A DNA stretch of 10,490 nt from NCBI GenBank assembly GCA_026770585.1, contig MU646795.1, positions 174,935 through 185,424 of the forward strand, written 5' to 3'. Below the pieces are notes generated by a model. The model worked only from the letters and a program-made list of their open reading frames with translations, was not told the DNA's origin and did no database searches. The stretch comes from Baffinella frigidus (Eukaryota > Cryptophyceae > Cryptomonadales > Baffinellaceae). Positions 6,241 through 10,490 of the stretch are shown here, in pieces. The position numbers were made by a program, and so were the translations under genes. Numbering within the stretch: the stretch's first letter is position 1; each line of letters starts with the position of its first letter.

Positions 6241-6345
6241 ATCCCTTAAGTGGCGAGGCGGTCAAAATTGACCGCCAAGAGGTCCTAGGCAGGTCCTCTA
6301 GGGCCCTACGGTAGGGCGTATGAGCCTACTCGCCACTTGAGGGAT
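6241..6345. mobile_element. Family C element, copy 2
   Basis: A 105 bp element with inverted ends ATCCCTTAAGTGGCGA (6241-6256) and TCGCCACTTGAGGGAT (6330-6345). Behind the left end is a small hairpin, GCGGTCAAAATTGACCGC. The inside has GGTCCTAGGCAGGTCC and GGGCCCTACGGTAGGG, the reverse orientation of the copy at 2623-2723. Confidence 0.85.
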
Positions 6346-6404
6346 AGCCGGAGTGGCTTCACAGAGTAAAGAGCAGGAAGAGGCGTTGGGAAGGAAGCTT
6401 CTCG

Positions 6405-6525
6405 TACAGGGCTGCCTCGCCCATAAGAAACCGCCCCCCCCTTGGGACCACCACAGGGCCCTAGGCATAGGCCTACTGCAGGGGCCTAGGGGGGGGCACT
6501 TTCTTATGAACGAGGTACCCCTGTA
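6405..6525. mobile_element. Family A element, copy 8
   Basis: A 121 bp copy with TA flanks. The left arm is somewhat diverged (CAGGGCTGCCTCGCCCATAA), the right arm is TTATGAACGAGGTACCCCTG, and the inside has forward orientation (GGCATAGGCCTACTGCAGGG). Both the left C-run and the right G-run are present. Confidence 0.85.
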
Positions 6526-6614
6526 CCCCTCCTCCTCCAAAACGGTGTAACTGGGGGACCTTTGCCGTGCGGTGATGCATCAAAGGGGGAACTCAACCAG
6601 AAAGACGACAACCC

Positions 6615-6775
6615 ACACACCGGACTTCCAAGGGATTTTGAACAACCCCTCAGCGAAGACCTAGGACCCTACGGTAGGCAATCTGTAGGGACATAGGGGG
6701 GTTCCTACGGATAAGGTACACGTAACGGAAAGGTGGCCCGATTTGGGCCGAAAATCCCTTCGTAGCCCGCTGTGT
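6615..6775. mobile_element. Family B element, copy 2 (reverse orientation)
   Basis: About 161 bp, starting ACACACCGGACTTCCAAGGG and ending CTTCGTAGCCCGCTGTGT. Inside are CCTAGGACCCTACGGTAGGC, ACATAGGGGGGTTCCTACGG and CCGATTTGGGCCGAAAAT, which match the reverse complement of 4093-4245 along nearly the whole length. Confidence 0.8.
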
Positions 6776-6907
6776 GGATGGACACAGGGCAGCGCTGGCA
6801 CGAACAGACAGGATGTTTTGTTGTATTCATTCTACATGATGCTGGCACCTCGGCATGCTCCGCCCCCCCCCCTGCACTCCCAAGAAGGCGCCCGGGCTGC
6901 GCCGGGC

Positions 6908-7028
6908 TACAGGGGTACCTCGCTCACAACAAACTGCCCCCCCCCTAGGACCACAGTAGGGCCCAAGGCATAGGCCTACTGTAGGGTCCGAGGGGGGGGC
7001 ACTTTCTTATGAGCGAGGTACCCCTGTA
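6908..7028. mobile_element. Family A element, copy 9
   Basis: A 121 bp copy with TA at both ends, left arm CAGGGGTACCTCGCTCACAA, right arm TTATGAGCGAGGTACCCCTG and forward inside. It lies only about 21 bases beyond the stop codon of the minus-strand gene at 7050, so it probably sits within that gene's 3' untranslated region or just after it. Confidence 0.9.
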
Positions 7029-7049
7029 GCGGCTGCGAGGACTGCTTGG

Positions 7050-7463
7050 CTAGACATGAGATTGTCCAATGCAGAATGAAAGGCTGCCGTCGCTCAGGTG
7101 CCCCCCCCCTGGAGAGACCCTGAGCTTCTCGAGGAGCTGGGACACATCCTCCACCGACGAAAACTTCTTCCCCACGTTGTCAATCCCCACCATCTTACAA
7201 AAGAATTGGAAGGTGTCTGATCCCCATGTACAGGACGCGACCAGTGGATGGTGGACATCGAACTCTCCCGCGGTCTTGCCTGCGACGATCCTGACCAACG
7301 TCGCGCGCAGGTAGCGGTCGAGCGGCTGCGCGGGGTCAGCGACGAAGAACAGGGCATCCATCCCGCCGTGAGAGACCTCGAACCGACCGCCGAGAATGTC
7401 CATAGAGATGCTCGTGGACAAGCCTCCGAAAAGTCTGAAGAGAACATGATGTGAGAGCGACAC
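7050..7463 (-). CDS. Unidentified protein, 3' exon (predicted residues 349-485)
   Basis: This is the second exon of the minus-strand gene, 137 codons plus the stop TAG at 7052-7050. It starts directly after an intron acceptor (CTAAACCAG at 7464) and is in frame with the preceding exon, so the join reads NPDDT-VSLSHHVLFRLF. The translation has normal composition and no low complexity: it contains GGLSTSISMDILGG, then ALFFVADPAQPLDRYLRA, GEFDVHHPLVASCTWG and VGIDNVGKKFSSVEDVSQLL. Most codons end in G or C. I do not recognise the family and see no membrane segment, signal peptide or catalytic motif. The last 20 or so residues (GGGHLSDGSLSFCIG...) look less typical, and a further intron near 7110 is possible, so the true end is uncertain. 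Confidence 0.65.
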   Translation of the reverse strand: MSLSHHVLFRLFGGLSTSISMDILGGRFEVSHGGMDALFFVADPAQPLDRYLRATLVRIVAGKTAGEFDVHHPLVASCTWGSDTFQFFCKMVGIDNVGKKFSSVEDVSQLLEKLRVSPGGGHLSDGSLSFCIGQSHV

Positions 7464-7746
7464 CTGGTTTAGGGTTTAGGGTTTAGGGTTTAGGGTTTGG
7501 GGTTTAGGGTTTGGGATGTCGGGTTGACGGTTCAGGGGTTCGGGTTTAGGGTTCAAGGTTTAGGGTTTCGGGTTTCGGGTTTCTAGTTAGGGTTTCGGGT
7601 TTCGGGTTTCGGGTTTCGGGTTTCGGGTTTCGGGGGTTTCGGGTTCGCGTTTTACGGTTTCGGGTTTCGGGTTGCGGGTTCAGGGTTTCGGGGGCTTCGG
7701 GTTCGCGTTTTAGGGTTTCGGGTTTCGGGGTGAGGGGTGAGGGTAC
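7464..7746 (-). other. Intron made of telomere-like repeats
   Basis: On the minus strand the proposed intron starts GTACCC (7746) and ends CCAG (7464), a GT-AG pair 283 bp apart. Both flanking exons are open in the same phase (phase 0: codon ACG before, GTG after). Reading through without splicing would give dozens of Pro-Glu-Thr-rich codons translated from the repeat. The inside, on the plus strand, is TTTAGGG/TTTGGGG units at about 7468-7530 and TTTCGGG units at about 7563-7735. Confidence 0.65.
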
Positions 7747-8790
7747 CGTGTCGTCAGGATTGAGTCGCATTGACCACTTGTCCGTGATGCACAGTGCCTT
7801 GCGTGTCATCCAACTGATAGCGCGTTCGGCGATGTTGAGGGCGCTTGTGGCGGCGGCTGCCGCACGGGAGAGCATGCTGGCGCCGCCCCCCTCCTGAACC
7901 GAAACATGGCAATTCCAGAGCATTCCGATTTGCTCCAACGGTTTCGTGTTGCCCACCTCCATGTCATAAGTGCCCGATGCCACCTCCAAGTCCAGCAAAT
8001 TCCGAACGTGCGCCGCCTGTACCGTCCACTGTGCCGGCATGTCTCCGCTCAGATCCGCCGAGAACACCCCGATCGCCTCTGGAATCCGAGCCTGTCCGAA
8101 AAAAGGCAGCATCATGCCTGCATCGGGCGATTCCTCAGCAGGCTTCTGCCACTGCACTCCCGCAAGCGTGAGCCGGACTGGGCGGACCATGAGCAGCCAC
8201 TCGGGATTTCGCATACCAGGCGGCCCTGGCGCTCGCGTGAAGAAGCGCACTGTGATGGACCGCCCAATGACTTTGTCGCGGTCCAGGAAGGTCTCTCCGA
8301 ACGGCTCGCCTGCGTCCTTGACCACCGACTGACAGAAGTTGTGGAAGTAGTCGCCGTCCCGAGAGTCCAGCGAAACGCGGATGCTGCCGCGCGCCTTCAC
8401 CGGTATCCACCGCGTGAGGTCCTGGAAGGACGGACTCTGGTGCGCGACGTTGCCGCTCTTCAACTCGATGGCCAGCAGCCCGGCCCCTGCCTGCGTGGTG
8501 TACGCTTGCTTCAAGCCCGCGGTGTAGGCTCGCTGCAACGCACCCGGCGCCATCGTCCGCGCGGACCGCACCGCGCTCACAACGTCCTTCAGAAGCTCCT
8601 CTTTGGAGCGCCCGCGCAGCGCCTTGGACCGGTACCCCGGCTTCCCCTTGTTCTCGTCCACCTGGGGCGCCAGCAACTCCAGCCTCGCCCACAGCGTGGT
8701 GTTGTGCGCGCGCTCTTTCTTCTTGTTGAGCGCCACCTCCTGACGGCTTTTGATTGGAGGCAAAGCATAGAAGGTGGATCCGCCCTGCAT
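7747..8790 (-). CDS. Unidentified protein, main exon (predicted residues 1-348)
   Basis: A long minus-strand open frame with normal amino acid composition and strong preference for G/C-ending codons. The opposite-strand frames here are Arg/His-rich shadows. Counted from the methionine at 8790, residues 22-29 are basic (NKKKERAH). The middle has AIELKSGNVAHQSPSFQDL, then a probably beta-rich part with SIRVSLDSRDGDYFHNFC and SITVRFFTRAPGPPG. Residues 304-333 form an Ala-rich, probably helical segment (SMLSRAAAAATSALNIAERA). I see no known domain, signal peptide or membrane segment. The ATG at 8790 has a purine at -3, but the same frame stays open upstream to a stop at 8946-8944 without another methionine. 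A preceding exon is therefore possible, for example through the acceptor CCCCCTCCAG ending at 8818. Beyond codon 348 the frame runs into the repeat and is best ended at the donor at 7746. Confidence 0.7.
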
Positions 8791-8918
8791 CCCCAGCGAA
8801 TTGCAAGCCGGCCGAATCTGGAGGGGGCGGTCGGCGTCGTCAGCGACGCTGGTTGTCGTGGTCCGTGACAGCTCGTCAGATTGAGAGAAATCTCCATTCC
8901 GGCAGTTTCTCGCTATGA

Positions 8919-9250
8919 CAGAGCAAGGTGCTTTCTCGGAAGATCAGTTGCAAAGGCAGGGGCAGATTCGCTGGTCGCTCTGTGGGGCCGGAGCTTGGGC
9001 TGGAGGCTGGGCCGGAGATGGTCTCTGCGCCGTTCGACAGGCGGCTGATAGCTCAAGCTCACTGCGCCCTTTGCTCCGCCTCGGATACCACTAACAGCGA
9101 TCCGGCTACGTCGGCTGGAGGAGCAACCCTGCCGGACCGGACGTCAGGCCGGCAGAGCAAGGTGCTTTCTCGGAAGATAAGTTGCAGAGGCCTCTGCAAC
9201 CCGAGGCCGGGGCGGGAATGGCCTCCGCGCCCTCTAACTCTGTGCAGCAC
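8919..9250. repeat. Diverged direct duplication, period about 234 bp
   Basis: AGAGCAAGGTGCTTTCTCGG followed by AAGATCAGTTGCAAAGGC at about 8920-8957 recurs at about 9154-9191 as the same word followed by AAGATAAGTTGCAGAGGC. The downstream parts also correspond more loosely (GGGCCGGAGATGGTCTCTGC against GCGGGAATGGCCTCCGC). The duplicated unit lies directly upstream of the minus-strand gene. No protein frame is shared by both copies. Confidence 0.75.
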
Positions 9251-9252
9251 GT

Positions 9253-9306
9253 CCTCTCGGCAAGGGGTACGACTCGTATTAGAAAAAAATACCCCTTGCT
9301 CAGAGG
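9253..9306. repeat. 17 bp inverted repeat (hairpin)
   Basis: CCTCTCGGCAAGGGGTA (9253-9269) and TACCCCTTGCTCAGAGG (9290-9306) are inverted copies with two mismatches, around a 20-base loop that includes an A-run. They could form a hairpin on either strand. Confidence 0.7.
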
Positions 9307-9388
9307 TTCATACAACACTAGGTGGCGTGGAATAAAAAAAAACAAGGGGAAATCGAGGGGAAGACGTTAGATGAGGTCTTGCCTTTTT

Positions 9389-9531
9389 CACGTTTGAAAA
9401 GACTACGAGCGAAGGCGACCTCCAATTTTGATTATCTCGACGATGATACCGAAACGGCCTCGAGGTTTCGGTATCATCGTCGAGATAATCGAAATCGGAG
9501 TTCGCCTTCGCCCGTAGTCTTTTCAAACGTG
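9389..9531. repeat. Long inverted repeat with 67-base arms
   Basis: The arms at 9389-9455 and 9465-9531 are reverse complements with only four mismatches, around a nine-base centre (GGCCTCGAG). The outer ends are CACGTTTGAAAAGACTACG and CGTAGTCTTTTCAAACGTG. A transcript of either strand would fold into a nearly perfect 67 bp hairpin. It may be a foldback transposon or a hairpin-RNA source; no second copy is present in this window. Confidence 0.85.
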
Positions 9532-9540
9532 TTTGAAAGG

Positions 9541-10386
9541 GCCCACAGTCAAGATCTGTGCAAGGGGACAACGGCTCCAATTCCAGACCTTTGGTTATGT
9601 GTAAAGTTGATTATGTTCCCTATTTTCTCTCCTCAAAAGTCAATAAGCAAGAGCTCGCCTCCTCGGGGCCACGCCTCCCATTCTGAATAATCCCTTGCCT
9701 TGCTCTGAGGGTGGTGAAGCAGATCAAAAGTTGACATCGGTCCCCTTGAAATGTTGCCAAAAGTTGATTATTTTCTTTTTTTCTCCTCCGGACGGGCCCG
9801 CCTCAGGTACCGAAAATATTTTATGGCCCGTTTTTCGAGGTGTTCCGCCGCGACCCCAAAAAAGTTAGAGGCACTTTTGAGGACTAACTTTCAAATCTGT
9901 TTCACAAAAGTGCCGCTAACTTTTTTGGGGTCTCGGCGGAAGATCATGTTCCCCTTGAAATCGCCTGCTTCACCACCCTCCTTGCTCTCGGATACTTCGC
10001 AGCACCAAGATTCTGTGAGGATGGTCGTGGCGTGCGCAAGACAGAACGACCTGGGGCTCCGTCGTCGTCTTCCCGGCTTCGTCTGCCGGAGTGGGAAGGG
10101 CGATGGTGATCCAGTCCTTTGGCCTTCTTGGGGCTCACCTTCCGCCCCATCCAGGTTGGGGTGCTTTGGTGCCAGGGGGTACAAATAATTGGACGTGGAA
10201 AGATCCGTGCAGAAAGGGCGTATTCCTACCTAAGGCCACATGTAACATGTTATGGTCGGAAAAATATTTCCTGAGAATTTCGAGTTAAAAGGATTGTAGC
10301 CCTACAATTGCACTTCTAGCGCAACAAGTATTGTATTTGAGAGCTCTTAAAACAAGAAATTCGTACCAGGAATCTGTTTTAAATGG
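9541..10386. other. Right-hand region without a recognised gene
   Basis: Apart from the inverted repeats I see no assignable gene. AAAGTTGATTAT with following pyrimidine-rich sequence occurs at about 9604 and again at about 9760, and TCCCCTTGAAAT at about 9741 and 9950, so this part too is built from repeats. On the minus strand near 10138 there is a good splice-donor match (ATGGGGCGGAAG followed by GTGAGCCC), with short open frames downstream that are basic and have no family signature. It could be the first exon of a small gene but is not called. Confidence 0.45.
9844..9940. repeat. Inverted repeat with 36-base arms
   Basis: The arms at 9844-9879 and 9905-9940 contain ACCCCAAAAAAGTTAG and CTAACTTTTTTGGGGT and continue to TCCGCCG.../...CGGCGGA with two mismatches. 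The 25-base centre is AT-rich. A wider inverted pair encloses it: GAGGGTGGTGAAGCAG (9707-9722) and CTGCTTCACCACCCTC (9965-9980), so the whole 9707-9980 may be one larger element with a nested hairpin. Confidence 0.8.
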
Positions 10387-10438
10387 ATTTCGATTTCGAT
10401 TTGAAACACGATTTCCTGTTTCAAATCGAAATCGAAAT
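10387..10438. repeat. Perfect inverted repeat with 22-base arms
   Basis: The arms at 10387-10408 and 10417-10438 are exact reverse complements around an eight-base loop. The arm itself is made of TTTCGA-type units (ATTTCGATTTCGATTTG). It can form a very stable hairpin. It does not look like a terminator of a known gene, since no gene ends nearby. Confidence 0.85.
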
Positions 10439-10490
10439 GCAAGACCGTGACTCTTTCAGAAGTCCATCTATTCAACCTCTTCTTGATTTT

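Noticed and set aside
5934-6265. Minus-strand frames with long Ser-Leu and His-Thr runs
   Set aside because: They are translations of the GT/GA microsatellite.
7906-8868. Plus-strand open frame of 320 codons
   Set aside because: It is opposite the minus-strand gene, is rich in Arg, His and Gln, and looks like a shadow of a GC-rich coding strand; the minus frame has normal composition and continues across a phase-matched intron.
8920-9191. Long terminal repeats of a retrotransposon (two copies of a 38 bp word 234 bp apart)
   Set aside because: No primer-binding site, polypurine tract or protein frame lies between them, and the similarity continues beyond the second copy as in a tandem duplication.
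9751-10188. Plus-strand open frame of 145 codons
   Set aside because: It crosses both arms of the 9844-9940 hairpin and shows no protein signature, so it is taken as chance.

Overview
The window is nuclear DNA of a eukaryote, most likely a protist or alga. Three things in the sequence show this: a GT-AG intron, long CCCTAAA/TTTAGGG-type telomere-like arrays, and many small TA-flanked inverted-repeat elements. TTTAGGG-type telomeres are known from plants, many green algae, dinoflagellates, cryptophytes and apicomplexans, so the motif does not fix the lineage. The host sequence is GC-rich and very poor in genes, and the exact taxon is not decided here.

Layout. 1-760: microsatellites (GA, GATA, ACAGAG, GT, TA) around three copies of a ~62 bp unit. 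793-1640: a degenerate telomere-like array, first CCCTAAA/CCCTGAA and then CCCGAAA/CACCGAA. 1660-2870: fragments of small inverted-repeat elements, a (CT)n tract and a perfect 20 bp palindrome. 2875-3230: a duplicated GC-rich sequence. Its second copy is split by a 151 bp AT-rich insert whose translation resembles part of a Polinton/Maverick-type protein-primed family B DNA polymerase. 3340-4245: several different foldback elements. 4250-4990: no gene seen. 4994-5955: a dense cluster of a ~121 bp TA-flanked element (family A), including a recent tandem duplication. 6014-6200: GT/GA microsatellite. 6241-7028: more elements of families A, B and C. 7050-8790 (minus): the only convincing gene. 8880-10490: a ~234 bp diverged tandem duplication and four further hairpin-forming inverted repeats, with no convincing gene.

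The gene is read here as two exons. Exon 1 (8790 to 7747) and exon 2 (7463 to 7050) join in phase 0 across a 283 bp intron made almost wholly of telomere-like repeats. The predicted product is about 485 residues if it starts at the methionine at 8790; an open frame upstream suggests there may be another 5' exon. I do not recognise the protein family.

The rest is best read as a graveyard of non-autonomous transposable elements. At least three element families have different termini but share an inner core of the type CCTAGGACCCTAC(A/G)GTAGG, and they have inserted near or next to one another. No autonomous transposase is visible.
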